From Polynucleobacter sp. CS-Odin-A6 (GTDB taxonomy: Bacteria; Pseudomonadota; Gammaproteobacteria; Burkholderiales; Burkholderiaceae), in contig NZ_JACVPD010000003.1 of NCBI RefSeq assembly GCF_018882095.1, positions 1 to 64,000 on the forward strand: a stretch of 64,000 nucleotides of DNA, written 5' to 3'. The translations under genes and the position numbers were made by a program. The notes below the pieces were generated by a model. It did not search any database and had not been told where the DNA came from. It worked only from the letters and a program-made list of their open reading frames with translations. This document shows positions 43,820 through 53,415 of this stretch, piece after piece (the stretch's first letter is position 1; every line of letters begins with the position of its first letter).

Positions 43820-45742
43820 ATGCTTGTAGTTACTCTGCCAGACGGATCTAAACGGGAGTTTGATGCCCCCGTGCGTGTGCTTGATGTCGCACAAAGCATT
43901 GGGAGCGGCCTTGCTAAAGCCGCCCTAGGTGGCATGGTTGATGGCACTCTGGTGGACGCCAGTTTTGTCATTGATAAGAATAGTCAGCTGTCCATCATTA
44001 CCGATAAAAGCCCAGAGGCGCTGGAGATTGTGCGGCACTCGACTGCGCACTTGCTCGCTTACGCTGTGAAAGAATTATTTCCTGAGGCGCAAGTCACCAT
44101 TGGTCCTGTTATTGAAAATGGTTTTTATTATGACTTCTCATTTCATCGCCCATTTACACCTGAAGATCTAGTCGCACTTGAAAAGAAAATGGCTGAGCTC
44201 GCCAAGAAAGATGAGCCCGTTGTTCGCACCGTGATGCCGCGTGATGAGGCAGTGCAGTTTTTTAAAGACCAGGGCGAAAACTACAAAGCAGAAATTATTG
44301 CCAGCATTCCGCAGGGTGAGGATGTGTCTTTGTATGCCGAAGGCAAGTTCACAGACTTATGTCGTGGCCCGCACGTACCTTCCACTGGGAAGCTCAAGGT
44401 ATTTAAGCTCCTAAGCGTTGCTGGTGCCTACTGGCGTGGCGATAGCAAGAATGAGATGTTGCAGCGGATCTACGGCACTGCCTGGTTAAAAAAAGAAGAT
44501 CAAGACGCCCATTTGCATATGTTGGAAGAGGCTGAGAAGCGAGACCATCGTCGCCTTGGTAAGTTTCTGGATTTATTCCACTTCCAACCAGAAGCTCCGG
44601 GCCTCGTTTTTTGGCACCCTAAAGGCTGGTCGATTTGGCAAGAGGTTGAGCAGTACATGCGACGTGTTTACCAGCGTGAGGGCTACCAGGAAGTAAAGGC
44701 ACCGCAAATTTTGGATCGGGGTCTCTGGGAAAAGTCAGGCCACTGGGATAACTACAAAGAAAACATGTTTACGACTGAGTCAGAGAATCGGGCCTATGCC
44801 TTAAAGCCGATGAACTGCCCAGGACATGTCCAAATCTTTAATTCAGGACTGCATAGCTATCGGGAATTGCCATTGCGTTACGGTGAGTTTGGTCAGTGCC
44901 ATCGCAATGAACCCTCTGGCGCTTTGCATGGCTTAATGCGCGTCCGAGGCTTTACCCAAGATGATGGCCATATTTTCTGTACAGAAGATCAGATTCAGTC
45001 TGAAGTGGCTGCTTTCGACCAGGCAGTACGTGAGGTCTATCAGGATTTTGGGTTCACCGAAGTTGCCGTCAAGCTGGCATTGCGTCCTGCTAAGCGGGTT
45101 GGTGATGATGCCATTTGGGACAAGGCAGAAGCCGCATTACGGGGAGCTTTGACTGCTTCTGGCCAAGAATGGGAAGAATTGCCAGGCGAGGGGGCTTTTT
45201 ATGGTCCCAAGATCGAATATCACCTTAAGGATTCGATTGGGCGTACTTGGCAGTGCGGCACGATTCAGGTGGATTTCTCGATGCCAGCCCGTTTGGGCGC
45301 TGAATATGTGACAGAAGAGAACACTCGTAAAGCCCCAGTCATGCTCCATAGGGCAATTGTGGGCTCTTTAGAGCGATTTATCGGTATTTTGATCGAAAAC
45401 CACGCTGGAAATATGCCCGTTTGGCTTGCTCCAACTCAAGCTGTGGTGCTCAATATCTCGGATAATTCCGCTGCCTATGCACAACAAGTCCAGCAATCTC
45501 TGAAAAAACAAGGGTTTAGAGTCGAATCAGATTTGCGGAATGAGAAAATAACCTATAAAATACGCGAGCACGCATTACAGAAGCTCCCATTTTTATTAGT
45601 TGTAGGGGATAAAGAGGCTGAAAGTAATACGGTGGCCGTTCGTGCCCGTGGCGGAGTTGATTTAGGCGTAATGCCTCTTGATGCCTTCGTTGCCCGACTC
45701 CAGCAGGATATTTCCCAGAAAGTCGGACCCGAGCCTAGCTAG
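43820..45742 (+). CDS. thrS: Threonyl-tRNA synthetase
   Basis: It attaches threonine to tRNA-Thr and edits Ser-tRNA-Thr. The 640-residue protein has an N-terminal TGS domain ([12 protein letters not shown]), editing-domain motif [11 protein letters not shown], catalytic MNCPGH with zinc ligands, and the anticodon-binding C-terminus. The ATG at 43820 has GGAG upstream; a longer reading would start inside the terminator. It is the first gene of the translation cluster. Confidence 0.97.
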   Translation: MLVVTLPDGSKREFDAPVRVLDVAQSIGSGLAKAALGGMVDGTLVDASFVIDKNSQLSIITDKSPEALEIVRHSTAHLLAYAVKELFPEAQVTIGPVIENGFYYDFSFHRPFTPEDLVALEKKMAELAKKDEPVVRTVMPRDEAVQFFKDQGENYKAEIIASIPQGEDVSLYAEGKFTDLCRGPHVPSTGKLKVFKLLSVAGAYWRGDSKNEMLQRIYGTAWLKKEDQDAHLHMLEEAEKRDHRRLGKFLDLFHFQPEAPGLVFWHPKGWSIWQEVEQYMRRVYQREGYQEVKAPQILDRGLWEKSGHWDNYKENMFTTESENRAYALKPMNCPGHVQIFNSGLHSYRELPLRYGEFGQCHRNEPSGALHGLMRVRGFTQDDGHIFCTEDQIQSEVAAFDQAVREVYQDFGFTEVAVKLALRPAKRVGDDAIWDKAEAALRGALTASGQEWEELPGEGAFYGPKIEYHLKDSIGRTWQCGTIQVDFSMPARLGAEYVTEENTRKAPVMLHRAIVGSLERFIGILIENHAGNMPVWLAPTQAVVLNISDNSAAYAQQVQQSLKKQGFRVESDLRNEKITYKIREHALQKLPFLLVVGDKEAESNTVAVRARGGVDLGVMPLDAFVARLQQDISQKVGPEPS

Positions 45743-45784
45743 GGGTGGAATGGTTTTGATTGTTTTTTTAAAGGAATTAAGAAG

Positions 45785-46309
45785 ATCGCTACTGATAAAT
45801 CGCAGCGCATAAATCGGGAGATTACTGCTCCTGAAGTGCGTCTGATTGGACTGGATGGAGAACCCATCGGTGTAGTTATGTTGAGTGAAGCCCTGGCTTT
45901 AGCAGAAGAGAAAGAAACCGATTTGGTGGAAATTGCTCCTACTGCTGTGCCACCTGTAGTCCGGATCATGGACTTCGGCAAATTCAAGTACCAAGAAGCC
46001 AAACGTTTGCATGAAGCAAAGCTCAAGCAAAAGGTGATTCAGGTGAAGGAAGTGAAGTTCCGCCCTGGCACAGACGATGGTGACTATGGTGTGAAGCTAC
46101 GCAATCTAATCCGTTTTTTAGAAGATGGCGATAAGACAAAGATTACGCTGCGGTTTCGGGGTCGTGAAATGGCCCACCAAGAAATCGGAGTCAGAATGTT
46201 GGAACGTTTGAAGTTGGACCTGGTTGAACATGGCCAAGTCGAGCAGTTTCCAAAAATGGAAGGTCGCCAGATGGTGATGGTATTGGCCCCCATTCGTAAG
46301 GCTAAGTAA
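45785..46309 (+). CDS. infC: Translation initiation factor IF-3 with ATC start
   Basis: The 174-residue factor keeps ribosomal subunits apart and checks the start codon. The conserved N-terminal text [17 protein letters not shown] lies upstream of the first ATG/GTG-type codon, so the true start must be further back. ATC at 45785, nine bases after AAGGA, gives the family start. IF-3 genes typically use rare start codons (ATT in E. coli) so that IF-3 represses its own translation. The body has [10 protein letters not shown] and the C-terminal lobe intact. Confidence 0.93.
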   Translation: MATDKSQRINREITAPEVRLIGLDGEPIGVVMLSEALALAEEKETDLVEIAPTAVPPVVRIMDFGKFKYQEAKRLHEAKLKQKVIQVKEVKFRPGTDDGDYGVKLRNLIRFLEDGDKTKITLRFRGREMAHQEIGVRMLERLKLDLVEHGQVEQFPKMEGRQMVMVLAPIRKAK

Positions 46310-46458
46310 TTTAAAGGTCGTAAGGCGTTTAGGTTCTTAAGTAGGGAGGGGTTCCTAGTAGATTACTAAGGTCTCCGGTAGTAAGAAGTGCTTCGAGGTA
46401 CAGGAAGCGTAACCGTCGGTTACCACCTTTGTCGCACAAGTAAAAGAAGGGGTGCTTT
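46310..46458 (+). promoter_or_regulatory. rpmI leader region (possible L20-type autoregulatory RNA)
   Basis: A 149-base untranslated stretch separates infC from rpmI, long for such a tight operon. It contains GTAACC-GTC-GGTTAC (perfect 6-bp hairpin near 46408) and other pairing segments. In several bacteria ribosomal protein L20 binds a leader here to control rpmI-rplT. The hairpin is visible; the function is inferred. Confidence 0.45.
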
Positions 46459-46656
46459 ATGCCCAAGATGAAGAGCAAGAGTAGCGCTAAAAAGCGCTTC
46501 ACGGTTCGCGCAGGCGGAACGATTAAACGAGGTCAGGCTTTCAAACGCCATATCCTCACCAAGAAAACCACTAAGAATAAGCGTCACCTCCGTGGTACTA
46601 CTGAAGTTGCGAAGGCAGACGTTAAGTCCATTCGCTCCATGCTTCCATACGCTTAA
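46459..46656 (+). CDS. rpmI: Ribosomal protein bL35
   Basis: 65 residues, starting [14 protein letters not shown], with the Lys/Arg-rich [18 protein letters not shown] pattern of L35. It is part of the 50S subunit. It lies 25 bases before rplT in the conserved infC-rpmI-rplT order. Confidence 0.97.
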   Translation: MPKMKSKSSAKKRFTVRAGGTIKRGQAFKRHILTKKTTKNKRHLRGTTEVAKADVKSIRSMLPYA

Positions 46657-46681
46657 CCTCAGACTAGATTAGGAGAACTAA

Positions 46682-47047
46682 ATGCCAAGAGTCAAACGTG
46701 GGGTTACAGCAAGAGCCCGTCATAAGAAAATCACCGATGCCGCCACTGGTTATCGTGGACGTCGTAAAAACGTATTCCGTATTGCCAAGCAAGCGGTTAT
46801 GCGTGCTGGTCAGTATGCCTATCGCGACCGTCGTAATAAGAAGCGGGTATTCCGTGCTTTGTGGATTGCTCGTATCAACGCGGCAGTTCGTCAGCATGAC
46901 ATGACCTATAGCGTATTCATGAATGGGATGAAGAAAGCAGCGATCGAACTCGATCGTAAAGTGCTTTCCGATATGGCCATTGCTGACAAAGCGGCCTTTG
47001 CTGCTTTGGTTACTCGGATTAAATCCGTAGTAAGCGCTGCAGCTTAA
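46682..47047 (+). CDS. rplT: Ribosomal protein bL20
   Basis: 121 residues, starting [16 protein letters not shown], with [20 protein letters not shown]20 is needed early in 50S assembly and is a known repressor of its own operon. It uses a GGAGAAC site before the ATG. Confidence 0.97.
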   Translation: MPRVKRGVTARARHKKITDAATGYRGRRKNVFRIAKQAVMRAGQYAYRDRRNKKRVFRALWIARINAAVRQHDMTYSVFMNGMKKAAIELDRKVLSDMAIADKAAFAALVTRIKSVVSAAA

Positions 47048-47076
47048 TTCTTAGTTCATTTAAAAACTAAGCTGCA

Positions 47077-48123
47077 ATGGTTTCTCTCGACCACATTGTC
47101 GAGGATGCTAAACGTGATTTCCTCGGAGCTGCCGATTCGGCGGCTCTTGAGGACGCGAAAGCCAAGTATCTCGGTAAGTCAGGTGTTCTCACTGAGCGTT
47201 TAAAAGCGCTTGGTGGAATGTCGCCTGATGAGCGCAAGAGTGCTGGCGCCCAAATTAATCAAATCAAAACCCAAGTAGAGACTGCATTACAAGAGCGTCG
47301 CCAAGCTTTGGCGGATGCGGTATTGATGCAACGTCTTGCTGCTGAGTCGATTGATGTCTCTTTGCCTGGTCGTGGCCAAGCAGTGGGTAGCTTGCATCCT
47401 GTGATGCGCACCTGGGAGCGAGTTGAAGATATTTTCCGCTCGATTGGTTTTGATGTCGCTGACGGCCCTGAAATTGAAACCGATTGGTTTAATTTCACTG
47501 CCTTAAATAGCCCTGAAAACCATCCTGCGCGCTCAATGCAGGATACCTTTTATATTGATGGCAAAGACTCCGATGGGAAGCCTTTGCTATTGCGCACGCA
47601 CACCAGCCCTATTCAAGTTCGCTATGCAAGCGAGCACGTCAAGAAATATGCCAACGCAGAGGTGATGCCGCCAATCAAAGTGATTGCACCGGGCAGAACA
47701 TACCGAGTTGATAGTGATGCGACACATTCGCCCATGTTTCATCAAGTTGAGGGGTTGTGGATTGCTGAGAGTGTTTCCTTTGCAGACCTCAAGGGTGTGT
47801 ATACGGATTTCTTAAGAACTTTTTTTGAGACGACTGAGTTACAAGTGCGTTTTCGTCCATCCTATTTTCCATTCACAGAACCTTCAGCTGAAATCGATAT
47901 GGCCTTTGGTAGCGGCAAGTTAGCCGGCCGTTGGTTAGAGATTTCTGGAGCAGGGCAGGTGCATCCCAATGTATTGCGCAATATGGGCATCAATCCTGAG
48001 CGTTATACCGGTTTTGCTTTTGGCTCTGGCTTAGAGCGCTTAACGATGTTGCGTTATGGCATTGATGATTTAAGACTGTTCTTTGAAAATGACCTCCGTT
48101 TCTTAGCTCAATTCCCGGCTTAA
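47077..48123 (+). CDS. pheS: Phenylalanyl-tRNA synthetase alpha subunit
   Basis: The 348-residue catalytic subunit has an N-terminal coiled coil, then class II motifs: [48 protein letters not shown] and [18 protein letters not shown]. It works as an alpha2-beta2 tetramer with PheT, encoded 31 bases later. Confidence 0.97.
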   Translation: MVSLDHIVEDAKRDFLGAADSAALEDAKAKYLGKSGVLTERLKALGGMSPDERKSAGAQINQIKTQVETALQERRQALADAVLMQRLAAESIDVSLPGRGQAVGSLHPVMRTWERVEDIFRSIGFDVADGPEIETDWFNFTALNSPENHPARSMQDTFYIDGKDSDGKPLLLRTHTSPIQVRYASEHVKKYANAEVMPPIKVIAPGRTYRVDSDATHSPMFHQVEGLWIAESVSFADLKGVYTDFLRTFFETTELQVRFRPSYFPFTEPSAEIDMAFGSGKLAGRWLEISGAGQVHPNVLRNMGINPERYTGFAFGSGLERLTMLRYGIDDLRLFFENDLRFLAQFPA

Positions 48124-48154
48124 GAAACCCGCAACAAGATACTTATATACTGCT

Positions 48155-50614
48155 ATGCAATTTTCTGAATCCTGGTTACGTCAATATGTAAACCCATTGC
48201 TTGATAGCGATGCACTTGGTCACGCTATGACCATGGCGGGTTTAGAGGTTGAAGAACAGCATGCTGTAGCTCCGGCATTTACGAAGATTGTGATTGCCCA
48301 AATCCTGTCAGCCGAGCAACACCCTGATGCAGATCGCTTGCGTGTCTGTAAGGTAGATGCGGGTACTGGTCAAGAATTACAAATTGTTTGCGGTGCACCC
48401 AACGCCCGCGCTGGTATTAAGATTCCTTGCGCCATGGTTGGTGCAGAATTACCTCCGGCAGAAGCAGGTGGCAAGCCGTTTCTGATTAAAGTTGGAAAGC
48501 TCCGTGGTGTAGAAAGTCAAGGTATGTTGTGCTCTGGTCGTGAGCTTGGCCTAGGTGATGATCATGAAGGCATCTTAGAGTTACCTGCAGATGCGCCTGT
48601 AGGTCAAGATATCCGTGAATATCTCGATCTAGATGATCAAATCTTTGTGATTAAGCTCACACCTAATAAAGCAGATTGTTTATCTCTAGTGGGTATTGCC
48701 CGCGAGGTCTCAGCCATTACCGGGGCTGCCTTATGTGCGCCCAAATGGACTGCTGCTCCTAACTCCATTCCAGATAAGCTCAGTGTAACCGTTGAAAATA
48801 CCGAGCTCTGCGGGCGTTTTGCTGGTCGCGTAATTCGTGGTGTGAATCCCCAGGCTAAAACTCCCGAATGGATTGTGAAGCGCTTAACACGTGCAGGGCA
48901 GAGAAGTATTTCAGCATTGGTTGATCTATCAAACTATGTCATGTTAGAAATGGGGCAGCCAACCCATGTATTTGATATTGATCAGCTAGACGGTGATATC
49001 ACTGTTCGCTGGGCTAAAGACGGTGAAACTCTTGAGCTTCTCAATGGTCAAATAGTTACCTTATTAGGCCCTGATTCTTCGGGCAAGATGCAAGAGGCTG
49101 GCGTTGTTGCTGATCAAAAAGGCCCTGTAGCACTTGCCGGCATCATGGGTGGCAATCATTGCGCTGTGACTGATGACACCAAAAATATTTATGTGGAGGC
49201 AGCTTACTGGCAGCCTTCAGCAATCCAGGGCCGTGCCCGTCGTTTTAACTTCAGTACGGATGCTGCCCATCGTTTTGAGCGTGGTGTTGATCCACAAAAT
49301 ACCGTCAATTGTTTAGAGTATTTAACTTCCTTAATTATTGAGGTTTGTGGCGGACAGGCAGGCCCAATCGATGATCAAGTATTAGCGTTGCCTGATCGTA
49401 AGCCGGTAAAAATGCGTTTGGCTCGCTCAGAAAAAGTGATTGGCATTTCGTTAACGAATGAGATCGTTGCCGACGTCTTTAAGCGCCTTGGTTTTGAATT
49501 TACACATGATGCAAATGACGTCTTTGTTGTGACTCCACCAAGCTATCGCTTTGATATTGAAATCGAAGAAGATTTGATAGAAGAAATCGCCCGAATGTAC
49601 GGCTTTGAAAATATCCCAGATATTCCGCCGGTGGCTTCATTGAAGATGAGTGCTCAGGCAGAGGCCAAACGTGGGGTCCATTTATTGCGTCAACGTCTGG
49701 CACTTCAAGGCTATCAAGAGGCGGTCAATTTTGGTTTTACGGACCTGGAGAGCGAGGAGCGTTTAGCTGCAGCCAGTGAAAAAGAGCTGATTTCAGTACT
49801 CAATCCAATTGCTAGTCAGTATGGTGTGATGCGTAGCAATCTTTTGGGTGGCTTACTCGGCAACCTCAAGTCAAACCTCAATCGCGGCGCTGGACGCGTG
49901 CGTTTATTTGAAACAGGTCGGGTGTTTAAGCGAGATACCGGCTCTCAAGAAGAGATTGGCAAAGTGGTCGGTTTCCATCAGCCGCAAAAGATCGGAGGCC
50001 TGGCCTATGGTTCTTTTGTGCCAGAGCAGTGGGCAAGTGATAATCATTCAGTAGATTTCTTTGATGTGAAGGGCGATCTCGAGCGTGTTCTTGACCCCTT
50101 ACATTTCACGACTGAAGCGGCTGTTCATCCGGCATTACACCCTGGCCGTAGCGCCCAAGTTCTCCTCAAGGCCAATCTAGGTTCTGTCGCGATTGGTTGG
50201 ATTGGTGAATTGCATCCAGCATTACAGCAGGCATATGAGTTACCTCAGGCGCCAGTCTTATTCGAATTAGATTTAGATCCAATTCGTGAACTGGGTTTAC
50301 CTATGCCCGAACAATTAAGTAAATTTCCAGCAGTGCAGCGAGATTTAGCCGTGGTGGTTAAGCAAAGTTTGCCCGCTCAATCTGTATTAGATGCCATGTC
50401 AGATAGCAAGCAAAATTATGTGCGCTCTATTGAGCTCTTTGACGAGTTCAAGCCCAAGACTGGATCAAGCAGCATGGCAGATGATGAAAAGAGTTTGGCC
50501 TTCCGCATTACCCTGTTAAACCCTAATGAAACTTTGCAAGATCCCCAAATAGATGCAGTAATGGCAAACTTATTAGGTGCATTAGAAAAAAAGTGCGCAG
50601 CCCGTCTGCGCTAG
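48155..50614 (+). CDS. pheT: Phenylalanyl-tRNA synthetase beta subunit
   Basis: The 819-residue subunit has an N-terminal tRNA-binding domain (about 40-155, [13 protein letters not shown]), the B3/B4 editing region (TNAxAHRFERG-type text [13 protein letters not shown]), B5 domain, and a C-terminal ferredoxin-fold anticodon-binding domain ([13 protein letters not shown]). Length is normal. Confidence 0.97.
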   Translation: MQFSESWLRQYVNPLLDSDALGHAMTMAGLEVEEQHAVAPAFTKIVIAQILSAEQHPDADRLRVCKVDAGTGQELQIVCGAPNARAGIKIPCAMVGAELPPAEAGGKPFLIKVGKLRGVESQGMLCSGRELGLGDDHEGILELPADAPVGQDIREYLDLDDQIFVIKLTPNKADCLSLVGIAREVSAITGAALCAPKWTAAPNSIPDKLSVTVENTELCGRFAGRVIRGVNPQAKTPEWIVKRLTRAGQRSISALVDLSNYVMLEMGQPTHVFDIDQLDGDITVRWAKDGETLELLNGQIVTLLGPDSSGKMQEAGVVADQKGPVALAGIMGGNHCAVTDDTKNIYVEAAYWQPSAIQGRARRFNFSTDAAHRFERGVDPQNTVNCLEYLTSLIIEVCGGQAGPIDDQVLALPDRKPVKMRLARSEKVIGISLTNEIVADVFKRLGFEFTHDANDVFVVTPPSYRFDIEIEEDLIEEIARMYGFENIPDIPPVASLKMSAQAEAKRGVHLLRQRLALQGYQEAVNFGFTDLESEERLAAASEKELISVLNPIASQYGVMRSNLLGGLLGNLKSNLNRGAGRVRLFETGRVFKRDTGSQEEIGKVVGFHQPQKIGGLAYGSFVPEQWASDNHSVDFFDVKGDLERVLDPLHFTTEAAVHPALHPGRSAQVLLKANLGSVAIGWIGELHPALQQAYELPQAPVLFELDLDPIRELGLPMPEQLSKFPAVQRDLAVVVKQSLPAQSVLDAMSDSKQNYVRSIELFDEFKPKTGSSSMADDEKSLAFRITLLNPNETLQDPQIDAVMANLLGALEKKCAARLR

Positions 50615-50660
50615 GTTTAGTATTAGGAAAATATTAGAAAAGCTACAGAAGAGATATGCA

Positions 50661-50984
50661 ATGAGCGAAATAGTGAGCAACGATACGGTTACCAAAAATG
50701 AGCTATCTGAGGCTCTCTTTGATCAAGTGGGTCTAAATAAACGGGAAGCGAAAGATATGATTGATGCTTTCTTTGATCGGATTGGTGAGTCGCTTGAGAC
50801 AGGAGTGGAAGTGAAAATCTCTGGATTTGGCAACTTTCAATTGCGCAATAAATCGGCTCGTCCAGGTAGAAACCCAAAAACAGGTCAAATGATTCCGATT
50901 GCTGCTCGCCGGGTTGTTACTTTTCATGCAAGTCAAAAACTCAAGGACGCAGTTGAATCGCATGCTCGAGAAAACAGTATTTGA
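50661..50984 (+). CDS. ihfA: Integration host factor alpha subunit
   Basis: This 107-residue DNA-bending protein partners with Ihf[21 protein letters not shown], the beta-arm [24 protein letters not shown], and [13 protein letters not shown] are the family marks. IHF is used in recombination, replication and transcription. The pheT-ihfA order is conserved in proteobacteria. Confidence 0.96.
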   Translation: MSEIVSNDTVTKNELSEALFDQVGLNKREAKDMIDAFFDRIGESLETGVEVKISGFGNFQLRNKSARPGRNPKTGQMIPIAARRVVTFHASQKLKDAVESHARENSI

Positions 50985-51312
50985 TTCTGGTTCGGTGCTG
51001 CTAAGTTCGCAGCTCCCTCCAATCCCCGCAAAGCGTTATTTCACTATTGGTGAGGTATCTGACCTCTGCGGCGTCCGTTCCCATGTACTACGCTATTGGG
51101 AGCAGGAGTTCTCTCAATTAAGTCCACAAAAGCGCCGAGGGAATCGTCGCTACTATCAGCACCATGAAGTTGTTTTAATTCGCAAGATTAGAGCGCTTTT
51201 ATATGAAGAAGGTTTCACTATTAGTGGCGCCAGAAATCGACTAGAAGAGGCTCGCGGCGAGTTTCAATTACGCGATGAGTTACAAGCCGTTCTGCAAATT
51301 CTCTCCAAATAG
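50962..51312 (+). CDS. MerR-family transcriptional regulator
   Basis: The 116-residue protein has an N-terminal MerR helix-turn-helix ([27 protein letters not shown]) and a short helical C-terminus with no metal-binding cysteines. The ATG at 50962 overlaps the end of ihfA by 23 bases. A MerR gene in this place is usual in Burkholderiales; its targets are unknown. Confidence 0.9.
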   Translation: MLEKTVFDSGSVLLSSQLPPIPAKRYFTIGEVSDLCGVRSHVLRYWEQEFSQLSPQKRRGNRRYYQHHEVVLIRKIRALLYEEGFTISGARNRLEEARGEFQLRDELQAVLQILSK

Positions 51313-51337
51313 TTACTGATACAATTTCTTTTTCCGT

Positions 51338-51414
<77 letters not shown>

Positions 51415-51437
51415 TCCAATTCTCAATTTCTCTTCTT

Positions 51438-51839
51438 ATGACATCTAGCGCAAAAGAAACAACTTATTTTGGCTTAACCATCCCCTTTTTGGCTCATTTA
51501 GGTGTGGTGCCTGAGTATGCTGAGGGCGGTAAGGCGCGCATTAGCCTAGTGATTCAGCCAGAGTTTGAAAACAGCTTTCACATTGCCCACGGTGGGGTAG
51601 TGATGACTTTATTGGATTTTGCGATGGGAGCAGCAGCTCGAAGCGTTGTTAATCAGCCGCTTGGCGCCATGACAATCGACATGACTGTGAGCTTCTTGCG
51701 CCCTAGTATTGGCAAAATTACCGTCGAGGGTACTGTCCTGAAGTCTGGCAAAACGATTCATTATTGCGAGGCTGTGGTTTTGAATGAGGCTGGCGAGATT
51801 ACTGCTAAATCTAGTGGCACATTTATGCTGAGAAGATAA
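51438..51839 (+). CDS. PaaI-type hotdog thioesterase
   Basis: The 133-residue acyl-CoA thioesterase has the hotdog fold. NSFHIAHGGVVMTLLDFAMG carries the catalytic HGG region and Asp; TIDMTVSFLRP is the beta-strand signature. The start at 51438 avoids overlap with the tRNA. The substrate is unknown. Confidence 0.88.
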   Translation: MTSSAKETTYFGLTIPFLAHLGVVPEYAEGGKARISLVIQPEFENSFHIAHGGVVMTLLDFAMGAAARSVVNQPLGAMTIDMTVSFLRPSIGKITVEGTVLKSGKTIHYCEAVVLNEAGEITAKSSGTFMLRR

Positions 51840-52046
51840 AGTTAATATAAATACTGAATATAATATTTATAATGATTATATTGCTTATATAGCTATAAAT
51901 AAGCAATTTCATCAGATAACCGCTCCAGGGTTATTGACAATATTCCAAAATATAAGGTTATTGATTAATATCTGACTATAATGACCATTCAGAGATAACT
52001 AATTCCTAGTTATTAAAAATGAATGTATATTCGGAGAAATTAATAC

Positions 52047-52331
52047 ATGTCTTCTTATAAAGAGCTTTTAGCCCAACGTGAACAGTTGGATAAACAAATT
52101 AAAGAGGCGGTTTTACGTGAGAAGGCTGATGGCATTGCCAAAGCTAAACTCATTATTGAGCAATATGACCTAAGCGCCTCAGACTTATTCAGTCGAAAGG
52201 CGGGCTCACGAAGTTCTAGTGGCAAGGTCGCTCCTAAGTACCGTAATCCATCCACTGGTGATACATGGACTGGCCGAGGTAAGGCGCCAAAGTGGATCGA
52301 AGGTAGAGATCGCACGAACTTTTTGATTTAA
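52047..52331 (+). CDS. H-NS-family nucleoid protein
   Basis: The 94-residue protein has an N-terminal oligomerisation helix (YKELLAQREQLDKQIKEAV) and a C-terminal DNA-binding domain (KYRNPSTGDTWTGRGKAPKW) in the H-NS/BpH3/MvaT-like betaproteobacterial style. Such proteins silence AT-rich, often foreign DNA. The 207 bases upstream are very AT-rich, which may allow self-repression. Confidence 0.92.
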   Translation: MSSYKELLAQREQLDKQIKEAVLREKADGIAKAKLIIEQYDLSASDLFSRKAGSRSSSGKVAPKYRNPSTGDTWTGRGKAPKWIEGRDRTNFLI

Positions 52332-52363
52332 ACTATTGATTTAAATAGAATTTAAATAATAAC

Positions 52364-52389
52364 GGCCACTCAGTATCCATTGAGTGGCC
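52364..52389 (+). terminator. Hairpin after H-NS gene
   Basis: GGCCACTCA and TGAGTGGCC form a perfect 9-bp stem with an 8-base loop. The T-run after it is poor. It lies between convergent genes. Confidence 0.7.
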
Positions 52390-52416
52390 ATGACTCTTTA
52401 TAGGCCTAGCTACGCA

Positions 52417-53118
52417 CTAGGCACATTTTCTGTTCAGAGCTTGGACAAAAATAGGCTCTAAAAGGTCATGTCGGTTTTTATTGCCCATGGCGGTCTCTAG
52501 CTCTGGATTGGTTGCTGGATAGCCAATAATGAGGGGATTTTGATCGATTAAGCCGTTTTCAAGCTCTTCCTGAAGTATTTCAGGATATTGATGTCTTACC
52601 CCAACGGTATTCTCATCCACTAAGCCCATTACTCCAGGGTGCAGTCGGATAAAGCCCTCATCTACCAAAATAGGAATACGCTGGGTATCCTTGTTTTTAC
52701 TCAGGTAATGGATGAGATGCACCTGCTCAACTGGAGGAATGAGGGCATCGAGGAAAATTAAGTCTGGAGCAATCGAAACAGCCTTCATAAGACCTTCTAG
52801 GCTATCTACAGATACCTCCATTTCTACCTTTAATTGCCAAGATTGGATCGATTCAATTAGTTCATGGCTATTTTCAGCTCTTCTGAATATTCCCATTGCA
52901 ATGCAGTTTTGAGTAGTTTTTTGCCGCATTGCTCGCTTACGTCGGGCTAGCTGCTGATCTAATGAGCTGGCCAGGATGCGACGATGGCCGCCACGGGTCT
53001 TCCAGGCAATCAATTCACCCAATTCAACCATTTTCTGGACGGTGCCAAGGGATACCTGCAATACCTTTGCGCTCTGCCGTGTACTTAAATATTCTATTTC
53101 CGGGGTAATTGCTTTCAT
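52417..53118 (-). CDS. HTH regulator with receiver-like domain
   Basis: The 233-residue protein has an N-terminal excisionase/MerR-type helix-turn-helix (YLSTRQSAKVLQVSLGTVQK, RGGHRRI; about 9-50) joined to a receiver-like domain (about 70-190) with a possible phosphoacceptor Asp124 in LIFLDALIPP. The combination with the HTH first is uncommon among response regulators. No kinase gene is adjacent. It is divergent from odhA. Confidence 0.75.
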   Translation of the reverse strand: MKAITPEIEYLSTRQSAKVLQVSLGTVQKMVELGELIAWKTRGGHRRILASSLDQQLARRKRAMRQKTTQNCIAMGIFRRAENSHELIESIQSWQLKVEMEVSVDSLEGLMKAVSIAPDLIFLDALIPPVEQVHLIHYLSKNKDTQRIPILVDEGFIRLHPGVMGLVDENTVGVRHQYPEILQEELENGLIDQNPLIIGYPATNPELETAMGNKNRHDLLEPIFVQALNRKCA

Positions 53119-53415
53119 ATTTCCTTAATCTCATTAATTCATTCGAAGATTTAGAGAATACGAATCAAATCTACCGGAATATGTCAGCAGAGGTTTAAAT
53201 CTCAGTAGGAAAATTCTTATTCAGAGATTGATGAAAAAAATAAATTGGCAATCTAGAAAATTCAGCCAACTCCTTTGTGTCGGAATGGGTAATCGTGTTA
53301 AATTAGTGTTGTTGTAAATGTATTCGCACAGATCAATTCGCAAAGCGGTAAAGCCGTGGAGCGAGGGGTTTAAACCACAGTTTTTAATCGGGATACCCGA
53401 TGAAAGGTGAGCATC
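53119..53415 (+). promoter_or_regulatory. odhA upstream region with start-proximal hairpin
   Basis: This is the divergent promoter region for the HTH regulator and the 2-oxoglutarate dehydrogenase operon. A perfect hairpin ATCGGG-ATA-CCCGAT (53387-53401) ends 3 bases before the AAAGG ribosome binding site and could influence translation. No gene is seen. Confidence 0.5.
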
